Part shown: in pieces, positions 1 through 8,415 of the stretch
Layout: every line of letters begins with the position of its first letter
Numbering within the stretch: the stretch's first letter is position 1
Notes under the pieces: model-generated
What the model was told of the DNA's origin: nothing
The model's database searches: none
Seen by the model: the letters and a program-made list of their open reading frames with translations, nothing else
Made by a program: the position numbers and the translations under genes
DNA from: an uncultured Lachnospiraceae bacterium
GTDB lineage: Bacteria > Bacillota > Clostridia > Lachnospirales > Lachnospiraceae
Direction: 5' to 3'
Assembly: GCA_900550475.1 (NCBI GenBank)
Contig: URSA01000018.1
Location: 1-45,522 of the forward strand
DNA length: 45,522 nucleotides

Positions 1-386
1 AGGAACTGGAAGCCGCCGAGAAACGCATAGCCGAGTTATCCGCTATCTTCAAGCGGCTGTATGAGGACAGCGTGACCGGGCGCATATCAGACGAGCGTTT
101 CACAGAGCTGTCGGCAGACTATGAAGCAGAGCAACGGGAACTGAAAGAAAAAGCCGCCGCTATCCAAGCGGAGCTTTCCAAAGCACAGGAAGCCACCGTG
201 AACGCAGAAAAGTTTATGAATGTTGTCCGGCGGCATACCAGCTTTGAAGAACTTACCCCTACTCTGCTGCGGGAGTTTGTAGAGAAAATCGTTGTGCATG
301 AGTGCAGCTATGACGAGAACAAGACCCGTAGGCAGGACATTGAGATTTATTATTCTTTTGTTGGCAAGGTGGACTTGCCCGAATAA
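1..386 (+). CDS. Large serine recombinase of an integrated mobile element, C-terminal end only
   Basis: The frame is open from base 3 and stops with TAA at 384-386, giving the last ~127 residues of a protein that begins left of the window. What is visible is a highly charged, coiled-coil-like helical stretch (AAIQAELSKAQ, repeated K/E/A), then FEELTPTLLREFVEKIVVHE and a short beta-rich tail ending KVDLPE. This tail arrangement is typical of large serine recombinases of the TnpX/TndX type (DUF4368 tail), which excise and integrate conjugative or mobilizable elements through an N-terminal resolvase domain that is not in the window. It lies at the very end of its element, followed by a hairpin and then host DNA. 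Family assignment is from pattern recognition of the tail only; the catalytic serine cannot be checked here. Confidence 0.8.
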   Translation, partial: ELEAAEKRIAELSAIFKRLYEDSVTGRISDERFTELSADYEAEQRELKEKAAAIQAELSKAQEATVNAEKFMNVVRRHTSFEELTPTLLREFVEKIVVHECSYDENKTRRQDIEIYYSFVGKVDLPE

Positions 387-394
387 CCGCCCGA

Positions 395-427
395 CCTATC
401 CGACACAAGAGCTAAGTGCCGGATAGG
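395..427 (+). terminator. Hairpin just after the recombinase stop (element end)
   Basis: CCTATCCG at 395-402 pairs perfectly with CGGATAGG at 420-427, with further CAC/GTG pairing inside. A T-run lies about 10 bases further on (437-443). It sits 8 bases after the recombinase stop, so it is either its terminator or a structure at the end of the mobile element. Confidence 0.5.
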
Positions 428-470
428 AACGGCAAAATTTTTTGCACTTATATTACTTCTTTATCACACA

Positions 471-869
471 TCAGCAAACACAGAGGGAATCAAAGCAAGT
501 AACGCCATTGTGGAGGGGCCCGGCGAATATACAGTCAGCCTTGACTTTGAAGGCGGAAATACGGGACTTACTTTTGCGGCACTTGCAGTCGCAAACGGAG
601 AAACCCTGTATCCCGGATGTGTGATCGACCTCAAGCAGTTTTTGGTGGATGGCGAGGAAATCAAGCTGAAAGCAATTCCTTACACCACCTCGGATGATGG
701 AATCTGTACCCGTGTCAATATTATCAACAACTGGGTAACTGAGATCCCCGAGGACGCAAGACTCCCTTACGGCTACATGGTGGCTGCTTCTGCGGCCATT
801 GTTGATGAATCTGTATTTACGGATATTCATAACCTGACGATTGTATTCGAGCTCAAAGAGGCAGAATAA
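471..869 (+). pseudogene. 3' remnant of a host gene interrupted by the mobile element
   Basis: The frame that ends TAA at 867-869 is coding in character back to about base 471 (TEGIKASNAIVEGPGEYTV and onward), but there is no ATG with a ribosome binding site. The first possible start is a GTG at 510 in mid-domain. Upstream of ~471 the same frame turns to low-complexity sequence and runs into the recombinase end. The remaining ~130 residues look like a beta-rich, possibly carbohydrate-associated domain (EGPGEYTVSLDF, TSDDGICTRVN). I do not recognise a precise family. The simplest reading is that element integration separated this 3' part from its start. The other part would lie beyond the left end of the element. 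Confidence 0.6.
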
Positions 870-888
870 GAGTAAAATAGTGGAAAGG

Positions 889-927
889 GCGTGTGAGAAA
901 AGGAGTTTTTCACACGCTTCTTTTTTA
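889..927 (+). terminator. Rho-independent terminator
   Basis: GCGTGTGA at 889-896 pairs with TCACACGC at 910-917, the stem continues through GAAAA/TTTTT, and the right arm runs into TTCTTTTTTATA. It ends the interrupted host gene. Confidence 0.85.
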
Positions 928-1002
928 TACTTGTACCGCCGGGAGGGCTGCGGTAAGATGTATCTGTGCCGTTTTTGAATGCGGTGAAGGAAGGCGGGCA
1001 AT

Positions 1003-2739
1003 ATGCGGTTTTTACTGACAGCACTCAATGCAAAATACATCCACTCCAATCCGGGACTTTACAGCCTGCGGCGTTTTTCGGGAGAAAACGCCGTGCATGT
1101 GCAGATCGCGGAGTACACCATCAACAACAGGACGGAGGAGATTCTGGCGGACATTTACCGGCGCAGACCCGATGCAGTGGGATTTTCCTGTTATATCTGG
1201 AACTGGGACATGGTGCAGGAACTTTTTACGGAGCTTCCCAAGCTTCTGCCCGGGCTGCCGATCTGGCTGGGAGGGCCGGAGGTTTCCTATGATGCGGAAA
1301 TCATACTGGAAAAGTACCCCATGCTCACGGGTATCATGGTGGGGGAAGGGGAGGAGACCTTTTCCGAGGTGCTGGACTACTATGTGCGCGGGCGTGAGAA
1401 CGGAAAAAAGCTGAGTGAGATCGCCGGATTGGTTCTGCGGGAGGGACGGACGGCGGAACGCAGACCGCTTTCCCTTACGGAGCTGCCGTTTCTGTATGAC
1501 GGGACGGATGATTTTCAAAACCGTATTATCTACTATGAATCCCAGCGGGGATGCCCTTTCCGGTGCAGCTATTGTCTGTCCTCCATAGACAAGACCGTGC
1601 GGTTTCGCGACATCAATACCGTAAAAAAGGAATTGCAGTATTTTCTGGATCATAAGGTAGAGCAGGTGAAATTTGTGGACAGGACTTTCAACTGTAACCA
1701 TGCGCATGCGATGGCGGTATGGAAATACCTGCTAGAACATGACAATGGCGTCACAAATTTTCACTTCGAGATAGCGGGGGATATTCTGGATGAGGAGGAG
1801 CTTTCCGTCCTGCGTTCCATGCGCCCCGGGCTTGTGCAGCTTGAGATCGGCGTACAGTCCACCAATGCCCGGACTTTGCAGGAAATAAGGCGGGTCATGG
1901 ATATCGGGAAGCTGAAGGCAGTGGTGGCGGCTATCCGGGAGGGGAACAATATTCACCAACACCTTGACCTGATCGCGGGGCTTCCCTATGAGGATTATGA
2001 GAGCTTTGGGCACTCCTTTGACGAGGTATACGCCATGAAGCCGGATCAGCTTCAACTGGGCTTTCTGAAGGTGCTGAAGGGCTCCTATATGCAGGAGAAG
2101 GCGCCGGAGTACGGTCTGGTTTACACGGAAAAGCCGCCCTATGAGGTGCTGTATACCCGCTGGCTGTCCTATGAGGATGTGTGCAGGCTCAAACGGATCG
2201 AGGAAATGGTGGAGTTTTACTACAACAGCAGCCAGTTTACACATACCATGCCTTTTCTGGAGAGGGCATTTCAAAGTCCTTTTGCCATGTATGAGGCGCT
2301 GGCGGATTTCTATGAGGCGGGTGGATATTTTAAGGAGACCCCGTCAAGAATCTACCGCTATCAGGTGCTTCTGTCCTTTGCAGAGCAATATGACGGGGCG
2401 CATCTGCCGCTTTATAAGGAGCTTCTGACCTTTGACATGTATCTGCGGGAGAACGCAAAGAGCCGCCCGGATTTTGCAGGCGACAGGGAGGACATAAAAG
2501 GGAAGCTCTCGGATTTCTACCGAAGGGAAGCGGAAGAAAGGCGTCTTTTGCCTGATTATGAGGGGTATGACGGCAGGCAGCTTGCGAGAATGACCCATCT
2601 GGAGGAGTTTCGCTATCCGGTATGGCAGCAGGAGCCGGGGGAGAGCCCGGAAACCGGGTATGTGCTGTTTGATTATAAAAACTGCAATCCCTTAAACAGG
2701 GAGGCGAGGATCGTGGTGTTGAAAAATTTGCAGATATGA
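1003..2739 (+). CDS. B12-binding-domain radical SAM protein (DUF4080 type)
   Basis: 578 residues. The N-terminal ~140 residues resemble a cobalamin-binding fold (MRFLLTALNAKYIHSNPGLY, then GFSCYIWNW and WLGGPEVSYD). The radical SAM core carries the cluster motif C184-PFR-C188-SY-C191, followed by FVDRTFN and the strand QLEIGVQS. The C-terminal third fits the DUF4080 region that accompanies these proteins in Firmicutes. A clear ribosome binding site (GAAGGAAGG, 986-994) sets the start. The family is expected to carry out an SAM-dependent methylation or rearrangement of an unknown substrate. It is followed 13 bases later by an exonuclease gene and is probably co-transcribed with it. The substrate is unknown. 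Confidence 0.85.
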   Translation: MRFLLTALNAKYIHSNPGLYSLRRFSGENAVHVQIAEYTINNRTEEILADIYRRRPDAVGFSCYIWNWDMVQELFTELPKLLPGLPIWLGGPEVSYDAEIILEKYPMLTGIMVGEGEETFSEVLDYYVRGRENGKKLSEIAGLVLREGRTAERRPLSLTELPFLYDGTDDFQNRIIYYESQRGCPFRCSYCLSSIDKTVRFRDINTVKKELQYFLDHKVEQVKFVDRTFNCNHAHAMAVWKYLLEHDNGVTNFHFEIAGDILDEEELSVLRSMRPGLVQLEIGVQSTNARTLQEIRRVMDIGKLKAVVAAIREGNNIHQHLDLIAGLPYEDYESFGHSFDEVYAMKPDQLQLGFLKVLKGSYMQEKAPEYGLVYTEKPPYEVLYTRWLSYEDVCRLKRIEEMVEFYYNSSQFTHTMPFLERAFQSPFAMYEALADFYEAGGYFKETPSRIYRYQVLLSFAEQYDGAHLPLYKELLTFDMYLRENAKSRPDFAGDREDIKGKLSDFYRREAEERRLLPDYEGYDGRQLARMTHLEEFRYPVWQQEPGESPETGYVLFDYKNCNPLNREARIVVLKNLQI

Positions 2740-2752
2740 GGGCGGAAGTGGA

Positions 2753-3475
2753 ATGGATCGTTTTATCAAGACAGACAGCTATGTCTGTGTGGATTTGGAG
2801 ACAACGGGATTGAATCCCAAGACAGACCGTATTATCGAAATCGGCGCCGTCAGGGTCGAGCACGGCGTGCAGACAGGCACCTTTGAAACGTTTGTGAATC
2901 CCGGGCGCCTGCTTCCGGAGGCGATTGTCGGGCTGACCGGCATCCGGGACGAGCAGCTTTCGGATGCGCCGGATATCCGTGAGGTACTCCCGGAGCTGCT
3001 TGCGTTTGCGGAGGGGGAGGTGCTGCTCGGACACAGCGTGCTCTTTGACTACTCGTTTCTGAAAAAGGCGGCGGTGAATCAAAAGAAAAAATTTGAAAAA
3101 CAGGGCATCGATACGCTGAAGATCGCGCGTACCTTCCTGCCGGAGCTTGAGAGCCGCAGTCTGGATTTTTTGTGCAGGCATTATGAAATTCCGCACAAGG
3201 CGCACAGAGCGCTGGCGGATGCGAGGGCGACCTGCGCCCTGTATGAAAAGCTGTATGAGGAATTTGGAGAGAGGGAAGAGGCGGCGAAGCTGTTTGCACC
3301 CAAAGAACTGATCTATCATGTGAAGCGCGATACGCCGGCGACACCGGCGCAAAAACAAAGGTTATATCAGCTGATAGACAGGCATAAACTGGTAGTGGAC
3401 TACCAAGTGGAGATGCTTACGAGGAGTGAAGCAAGCCGCTGTACGGACCGGATCCTTGCAGAGTACGGACGATAG
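2753..3475 (+). CDS. DnaQ-like 3'-5' exonuclease (DEDDh family)
   Basis: 240 residues. The three exonuclease motifs are visible: Exo I VDLETTG near residue 20, Exo II HSVLFDYSFLKKA near residue 95, and Exo III HRALADARATCALYE near residue 150 with the His-x4-Asp arrangement of the DEDDh class. The metal-binding Asp/Glu residues are present. The enzyme is smaller than PolC and has no polymerase part. It resembles stand-alone epsilon-like exonucleases thought to act in repair or RNA trimming. The C-terminal ~65 residues (KRDTPATPAQKQRLYQLIDRH) form an extra helical tail. It follows the radical SAM gene closely, and its last 59 bases overlap the convergent gene on the other strand. Confidence 0.85.
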   Translation: MDRFIKTDSYVCVDLETTGLNPKTDRIIEIGAVRVEHGVQTGTFETFVNPGRLLPEAIVGLTGIRDEQLSDAPDIREVLPELLAFAEGEVLLGHSVLFDYSFLKKAAVNQKKKFEKQGIDTLKIARTFLPELESRSLDFLCRHYEIPHKAHRALADARATCALYEKLYEEFGEREEAAKLFAPKELIYHVKRDTPATPAQKQRLYQLIDRHKLVVDYQVEMLTRSEASRCTDRILAEYGR

Positions 3476-4049
3476 TTTTTTGAAAAGGCGTGTTTAGTTT
3501 CCCGGCGGCTTCGATCAGAGCTGCCTTTTTCACGGAAAGCCCCGCTTCATCGTAAAGATCTGCCAGCAGATAGTAGGTGTGGCTCACATCTGTTCCGGTG
3601 GAGAGCGCAAATTCAAGAACGGTCTGTGCCTCCTGTTTCAGACCGTGTCCGCAGAGAAGCTCCGCCCACTGCTGCAGGGTGCGGGCAAGCAGCGTGTAGT
3701 TCTGATCATACTCCGACAGACAGGTGATGTTTGCCGCACCGTAGGTAAGCTTCAGCTCCGTGTTGGTGATGCCGGTCAGATTGACGATTTTCTGGGAGGA
3801 GAGATCCTGTAGCAGCGTGACGTACTCGTCCGCCTTGGGATCCCCCTTCATGGCTTCCGTGGGAAGCTGCTCCATGGGGATGGTGATGTAGGCGAGATTG
3901 TCGAGGGATTTTTTTCTGGTATTATTTGCCATATTCTCCCGATCCCAGAACTCTTTTTTGAACTTTTCCTCCATTTTTCCGTGCCTTTTGTTGAGGAAGA
4001 GGATCAGCAGGCCGAAGACGATAAAACTGGACAAAAAAATAGGTTTCAT
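3417..4049 (-). CDS. Membrane-anchored protein of unknown function with TPR-like C-terminus
   Basis: 210 residues starting MKPIFLSSFIVFG. This start is chosen because AAAGGAT lies about 10 bases upstream; longer versions of the frame lack any ribosome binding site. One N-terminal transmembrane segment (residues 3-18) is followed by a basic stretch, then a soluble region. The second half (LLARTLQQWAELLCGHGL, ...HTYYLLADLYDEAGL...) has a helical-repeat, TPR-like look. It is transcribed divergently from the small membrane peptide at 4086. Its 3' end overlaps the exonuclease gene tail to tail by 59 bases. No function can be assigned. Confidence 0.75.
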   Translation of the reverse strand: MKPIFLSSFIVFGLLILFLNKRHGKMEEKFKKEFWDRENMANNTRKKSLDNLAYITIPMEQLPTEAMKGDPKADEYVTLLQDLSSQKIVNLTGITNTELKLTYGAANITCLSEYDQNYTLLARTLQQWAELLCGHGLKQEAQTVLEFALSTGTDVSHTYYLLADLYDEAGLSVKKAALIEAAGKLNTPFQKTIVRTLQGSGPYSGLLHSS

Positions 4050-4085
4050 ATATAATATCCTTTCAGAAAGGGAATGGGTGTCAAC

Positions 4086-4187
4086 ATGATTAACTTCCAT
4101 AGTAAGAAAACACAAAAGATCATATCGGGCGTTATCATCCTGATTCTGATCGTTGCGATGGTACTGCCCCTGCTTCTTGGTATGTAG
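4086..4187 (+). CDS. 33-residue small membrane protein
   Basis: A short frame starting ATG at 4086 and ending TAG at 4185-4187 encodes MINFHSKKTQKIIS followed by one uninterrupted hydrophobic helix (GVIILILIVAMVLPLLLGM). The positive-inside head plus a single transmembrane span is the usual plan of bacterial small membrane proteins. Purine-rich AAAGGGA/GGGTG sequence lies upstream at 4067-4080, with slightly long spacing. It lies head to head with the gene at 3417-4049 and 59 bases before the VanW gene. It looks like a genuine small gene, but coding status rests on composition and position only. Confidence 0.55.
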   Translation: MINFHSKKTQKIISGVIILILIVAMVLPLLLGM

Positions 4188-4246
4188 TGTATCATATTTC
4201 CGATGCAAATACAAATGCTGCAAAGAGCGGAGGAGAGCGGTAAATA

Positions 4247-5722
4247 ATGATGAAAAAATGGATCAGAGGGGCGGTTTTGTCCCTCGGGTTGGGACTGTGC
4301 GTTTTGCTTCCCTCTGCGGAGGTGTCGGCAAAGCACCAGGATACGATCAAGAACGGAGTCCGGGCGGAGGAATTGTCTCTGGCAGGCATGACGGCGGAGG
4401 AGGCATCCGCCGCGATCGAGGATTATGTCGCCGGATTGCGGGATTGTGAGATCAACCTGTTAATCGGGGATGAGGCGGCAGTCACGGTGACGGCGGGAGA
4501 GCTTGGCATCGCGTGGGGAAATCCAGAGCTGGTGGACGAAGCCCTGACGCTGGGAACCCGGGGAAATGTCGTGCAGCGCTACAAGGCGTTGGCGGATCTT
4601 GAACATGAAAATAAAGTTTACCCCATAGAGTTGTCCTTCGATATAGCCGCCATCGATCAGGTGCTGCAGGAACAGTGCAGCAGATACAACAGGGATGCGG
4701 TGGACATGAGCCTTGTGCGCGAGGACGGAAGCTTCCGCGTGGTGGAAGGGCAGGCGGGCTGTCTTCTGGATGTGGAGACCTCCATCGACACCATCTATGA
4801 GTATCTGACCACGGAATGGAGCCGTGACACCTGCAGCATCACGCTGGATGTGGAAATCACGCAGCCCCGGGGTACGGAGGAACAGCTTTTACAGGTAAAG
4901 GATGTGCTGGGAACCTTCACAACCTCCTTCTCCTCCTCAGGGCAGAGCAGGAGCGCCAATGTGACAAACGGATGCAGACTGATTGACGGAACGCTGCTCT
5001 ATCCGGGAGACGAGTTCTCCACTTATGAGACGGTTGCCCCTTTTTCCGAGGCGAATGGCTATTATATGGCGGGCTCCTACCTGAACGGAAAAGTGGTGGA
5101 CTCCATCGGCGGCGGAATCTGTCAGGTTTCCACAACGCTCTACAATGCGGTGCTCCTTGCGGAGCTTGATGTGACCATGCGGTACAATCATTCCATGGTG
5201 GTCAGCTATGTGGATCCTTCCGCGGACGCGGCGATTGCGGAGTCCTCTGGAAAGGATTTCAAGTTTGTAAACAATACGGACTACCCTATTTATATAGAGG
5301 GAACGGTTTCAAAGGATAAAAAGATCAGCTTCACCGTCTACGGAGTGGAGGTGCGGGATCCGGGCAGAGTGGTTTCGTTTGTCAGCGAGGTGCTGGAGAC
5401 GACGGAGCCTTCCGCGGAGGTGATCTACACGGATGCTTCCCGCCCCATAGGGTTTGTGGATGTGAGCGGCGCGCATACCGGATACAAGGCAAGGCTCTGG
5501 AAAGTGGTTACGCAGGACGGCGTGGAGATCAGCCGCGAGATCGTAAACAAGAGCTCCTACAAAATGTCACCCCGGAGTGCGGTGGTGGGTATTGCCACCT
5601 CGGACCCCAATGCGTATAATGAGATCATGGCGGCGATTTCCACAAACAGCATCGACCATGTGAAAAATGTGGCGGCGATGTTGTCAGCACCGCCGGCAGC
5701 AAGCGAAGAACCGCAGCAGTAA
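4247..5722 (+). CDS. VanW family exported protein
   Basis: 491 residues from the first of two adjacent ATGs (4247 or 4250); GGAGGAG at 4229-4235 serves either. A signal peptide is clear: MKKWIR, hydrophobic core VLSLGLGLCVLL, then a likely cleavage site near EVSA. The N-terminal half (MTAEEASAAIEDYV; DLVREDGSF-like strands) resembles the peptidoglycan-binding-like repeats found in YoaR-type proteins. The VanW core follows, with FSEANGYYMAGSYLNG, DSIGGGICQVSTTLYNA and RYNHSMVVSYVDPSADAAI, all hallmark VanW segments. The C-terminus is a G5-like beta stretch and a low-complexity tail. VanW is named after vancomycin-resistance clusters but is widespread in Clostridia; its biochemical role is unsettled. 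No resistance genes are nearby. Confidence 0.9.
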   Translation: MMKKWIRGAVLSLGLGLCVLLPSAEVSAKHQDTIKNGVRAEELSLAGMTAEEASAAIEDYVAGLRDCEINLLIGDEAAVTVTAGELGIAWGNPELVDEALTLGTRGNVVQRYKALADLEHENKVYPIELSFDIAAIDQVLQEQCSRYNRDAVDMSLVREDGSFRVVEGQAGCLLDVETSIDTIYEYLTTEWSRDTCSITLDVEITQPRGTEEQLLQVKDVLGTFTTSFSSSGQSRSANVTNGCRLIDGTLLYPGDEFSTYETVAPFSEANGYYMAGSYLNGKVVDSIGGGICQVSTTLYNAVLLAELDVTMRYNHSMVVSYVDPSADAAIAESSGKDFKFVNNTDYPIYIEGTVSKDKKISFTVYGVEVRDPGRVVSFVSEVLETTEPSAEVIYTDASRPIGFVDVSGAHTGYKARLWKVVTQDGVEISREIVNKSSYKMSPRSAVVGIATSDPNAYNEIMAAISTNSIDHVKNVAAMLSAPPAASEEPQQ

Positions 5723-5760
5723 AGGCAGGTTCGGACAGACGGACATAAGGGAAGACTGGG

Positions 5761-6735
5761 ATGAAGATCGGCAAGATATCGGAGAGCGTGCTGAAGCGCT
5801 CGGTATTGAAAAACATAACAGCAAAAAGCAATGAAGTGGAAAATGGTGCAGGTGTAGGGGCAGACTGCGCCATTTTTTCATTTGCGGACGGCTCTTTTTC
5901 CCAGGCAACCCAGACCTTTGCGCTCAGCTCCGCCGATGAGATCCGCTACCCCATATACAGGGCGGTGAACAGTGTGGCGGTAAGCGGCGCAACTCCCACG
6001 GCGGTGTCTCTTGCGGTACTTCTGCCCACGGATGCGGAGGAAGCCTTTTTGCAGGAGGCAATGCGGAATGCGGATCGGGCGGCGAAAACTCTCGGTATCG
6101 GAATCGCGGGAGGACATACCGAGGTGACGGCAGCCGTCACAAAAGCGGTGGTCTGCGCTACGGCGATAGGAAGGAACGGGGGAAGCCCCCTGCTTCCCGG
6201 CAAAGCGGCGGCGGGACAGGACATTGTACTGAGCAAGTGGATCGGGCTTGAGGGGACGGCACTCTTGGCAAAGCGCCATGGGGACAGGCTCTCTGCAAGG
6301 TATCCTCTACATATGATCGAGGCGGCTGCGGCGTTTGATGAGCTTCTGTCGGTCGTACCGGAGGCTGCCACCGCCGTTAAGTCCAATGTGAGCGCGATGC
6401 ATGATGTTTCCGGAGGTGGTATTTTTGCAGCCCTCTGGGAGCTGGCGGAGAGCGCTGGCGTTGGACTGGCCGTAGACCTGAAAAAGATTCCCATAAGGCA
6501 GGAGACCGTGGAGGTGTGCGAGTTTTTCGGAATCAGCCCCTACGAGCTTTTGTCAGGTGGCTGTCTGCTTATGACCGCGGACAGCGGCGAACATCTGGTG
6601 CAGGCGCTGGAGGCGGACGGGATTCCCGGGACGGTGATCGGAACCGTTACGGATAACAATGACAGAGTTGTCATAAATGAAGATGAAAAGCGCTTTCTGG
6701 AGCGGCCCGGATGGGATGAAATCAATAAAATTTAA
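5761..6735 (+). CDS. AIR-synthase-like (HypE/PurM superfamily) protein
   Basis: 324 residues. The superfamily pattern is visible: an N-terminal G-x-GADCAIF segment, RAVNSVAVSGATP near residue 70, the glycine-rich AGGHTEVT, and a C-terminal domain with HDVSGGGIFAALWE and YELLSGGCLLMT. These correspond to the ATP-binding PurM/HypE fold that activates amide or carbamoyl oxygen with ATP. The protein ends WDEINKI, so the C-terminal cysteine tail on which hydrogenase maturase HypE is modified is absent, and no hydrogenase or hyp gene is present nearby. It is followed by an Lrp regulator and an aminotransferase, which suggests an amino-acid-related role. HypE itself is unlikely. Confidence 0.8.
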   Translation: MKIGKISESVLKRSVLKNITAKSNEVENGAGVGADCAIFSFADGSFSQATQTFALSSADEIRYPIYRAVNSVAVSGATPTAVSLAVLLPTDAEEAFLQEAMRNADRAAKTLGIGIAGGHTEVTAAVTKAVVCATAIGRNGGSPLLPGKAAAGQDIVLSKWIGLEGTALLAKRHGDRLSARYPLHMIEAAAAFDELLSVVPEAATAVKSNVSAMHDVSGGGIFAALWELAESAGVGLAVDLKKIPIRQETVEVCEFFGISPYELLSGGCLLMTADSGEHLVQALEADGIPGTVIGTVTDNNDRVVINEDEKRFLERPGWDEINKI

Positions 6736-6748
6736 AGGAGATCGGAAT

Positions 6749-7231
6749 ATGAGAGAAGAATTGTTACGGATCATTGAGAAAAACAGCCGTATGAATTTAA
6801 AGGAACTGGCGGTGATCCTCGGTGTTGAGGAAGCGGATGTGATCAACGAGCTGGAGGCTCTGGAAAAAGAGGGCATCATCTGTGGCTATCACACCATGAT
6901 CAACTGGGAAATGACCAGCATCGAGAAGGTGAACGCACTGATCGAGGTGCGTATCACGCCCCAGAGAGGACAGGGCTTTGACAACATTGCGGAGAGAATC
7001 TATAAGTACCCTGAGGTAAATTCCGTTTACCTGATCTCGGGCGGCTATGATCTGCTGGTTTCCTTAGAGGGAAAGAGCTTAAAGGAGGTTTCCAATTTTG
7101 TCTCTGACAAGCTTTCCACACTGGAGGGCGTGCTGAGCACGGCAACCCATTTCGTGCTGAAAAAGTACAAGGATCACGGCACGGTGCTGACAAAAAAATA
7201 TGAAGACGAAAGGGAGTTGATCACGCCATGA
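6749..7231 (+). CDS. Lrp/AsnC family transcriptional regulator
   Basis: 160 residues, start at the ATG of MREELLRII, 8 bases after AAAGGAG (6734-6740). The N-terminus is a winged helix (MNLKELAVILGVEEADVINELEALEKEGII). A RAM ligand-binding domain follows, with NSVYLISGGYDLLVSLEGKS. Its stop overlaps the start of the aminotransferase gene (ATGA at 7228-7231), so both proteins are translationally coupled. Lrp-type regulators usually sense amino acids and often control the adjacent catabolic gene, which fits here. Confidence 0.92.
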   Translation: MREELLRIIEKNSRMNLKELAVILGVEEADVINELEALEKEGIICGYHTMINWEMTSIEKVNALIEVRITPQRGQGFDNIAERIYKYPEVNSVYLISGGYDLLVSLEGKSLKEVSNFVSDKLSTLEGVLSTATHFVLKKYKDHGTVLTKKYEDERELITP

Positions 7232-8415
7232 GAAATCCGGTTGCAGACCAGGTTGTCGGATTGAAGCCCTCCGGCATCCGTAAGTTCTTCGACATCGTGA
7301 GCGAGATGAAGGATGCGATTTCTCTTGGTGTCGGCGAACCTGACTTTTGTACCCCGTGGCATATCCGCGACGAGGGTATTTATTCTTTGGAAAAGGGGCA
7401 TACCAAGTATACCTCCAATGCAGGTCTGATGACGCTGCGCGAGGAGATCAGCAATTATCTGTACCGCACACAGGGAATCCGGTATCGTCCTTCAAAGGAG
7501 GTGCTGGTCACGGTGGGCGGCTCCGAGGCAATCGACATCGGCATGCGCGCCATGATCAATCCCGGAGCGGGCGAGGAGGTTCTGATCCCGCAGCCCAGCT
7601 ATGTGTCCTACGAGCCCTGTGCGATTCTGGCGGGGGCGAAGCCCGTCATTATCGACCTGAAAGCGGAGAATGAGTTCCGCCTGACGGCGCAGGAGCTTCT
7701 GAACGCGGTGACGGATAAGACGAAGCTGCTGGTTCTGCCTTTTCCCAACAATCCCACGGGCGCGATTATGGAGAAAAAGGATCTGGAGGCAATCGCCGAG
7801 ATCTGTATTGAAAAAGACATCTATGTCATGTCTGATGAAATCTACGGGGAGCTGACCTACAAGGACAAGCATGTCTCCATTGCAACCCTGCCCGGTATGC
7901 ATGAGAGAACCCTGTTGATCAACGGATTTTCCAAGGCGTACGCCATGACCGGATGGAGAATGGGCTATGTGTGCGGCCCGGAATGCATCATTGAACAGAT
8001 GACGAAGATCCACCAGTTTGCCATTATGTGTGCTCCTACAACAGGGCAGTATGCGGGAATCGAGGCGCTGCGGAACGGGGATGAGGACATCCGCGAGATG
8101 CGCACCGCCTACAATCAGAGAAGGCGCTTCCTCATGCATGCCTTCCGGGAGATGGGACTGGAGTGCTTTGAGCCCTACGGCGCGTTCTATATGTTCCCCT
8201 GCATCAAGGAGTTCGGTATGTCCAGCGAGGAGTTTGCAACCCGTTTTCTGGAGGAGGAAAAGGTTGCGGCAGTGCCGGGAAATGCGTTCGGTGAAAGCGG
8301 CGAGGGATACCTCCGTATCTCCTACGCATATTCGTTGGAGAAGCTGAAGGTAGCCATGGAACGGCTGTCCCGGTTCGTGACCAGACTGCGGGAGGAGCAG
8401 GGCAGGAAAGAATGA
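7228..8415 (+). CDS. PLP-dependent class I/II aminotransferase
   Basis: 395 residues of the aspartate aminotransferase fold. Visible motifs are the substrate/PLP loop SLGVGEPDFCTP, the PNNPTGA segment that contacts the cofactor, SDEIYGEL, and the lysine motif FSKAYAMTGWR with the Schiff-base lysine at residue 236. The conserved C-terminal arginine region LRISYA is present. The start overlaps the Lrp stop by ATGA, and its own stop overlaps the trmL start the same way, giving a tight three-gene run. Substrate specificity (aspartate, aromatic or branched-chain) cannot be decided from sequence. Confidence 0.93.
   Translation: MRNPVADQVVGLKPSGIRKFFDIVSEMKDAISLGVGEPDFCTPWHIRDEGIYSLEKGHTKYTSNAGLMTLREEISNYLYRTQGIRYRPSKEVLVTVGGSEAIDIGMRAMINPGAGEEVLIPQPSYVSYEPCAILAGAKPVIIDLKAENEFRLTAQELLNAVTDKTKLLVLPFPNNPTGAIMEKKDLEAIAEICIEKDIYVMSDEIYGELTYKDKHVSIATLPGMHERTLLINGFSKAYAMTGWRMGYVCGPECIIEQMTKIHQFAIMCAPTTGQYAGIEALRNGDEDIREMRTAYNQRRRFLMHAFREMGLECFEPYGAFYMFPCIKEFGMSSEEFATRFLEEEKVAAVPGNAFGESGEGYLRISYAYSLEKLKVAMERLSRFVTRLREEQGRKE

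Noticed and set aside
4247..5722. VanW as sign of a vancomycin-resistance cluster
   Set aside because: No vanA/B-type ligase, vanH, vanX or vanRS gene is nearby, and VanW-family proteins are common in Clostridia without resistance.
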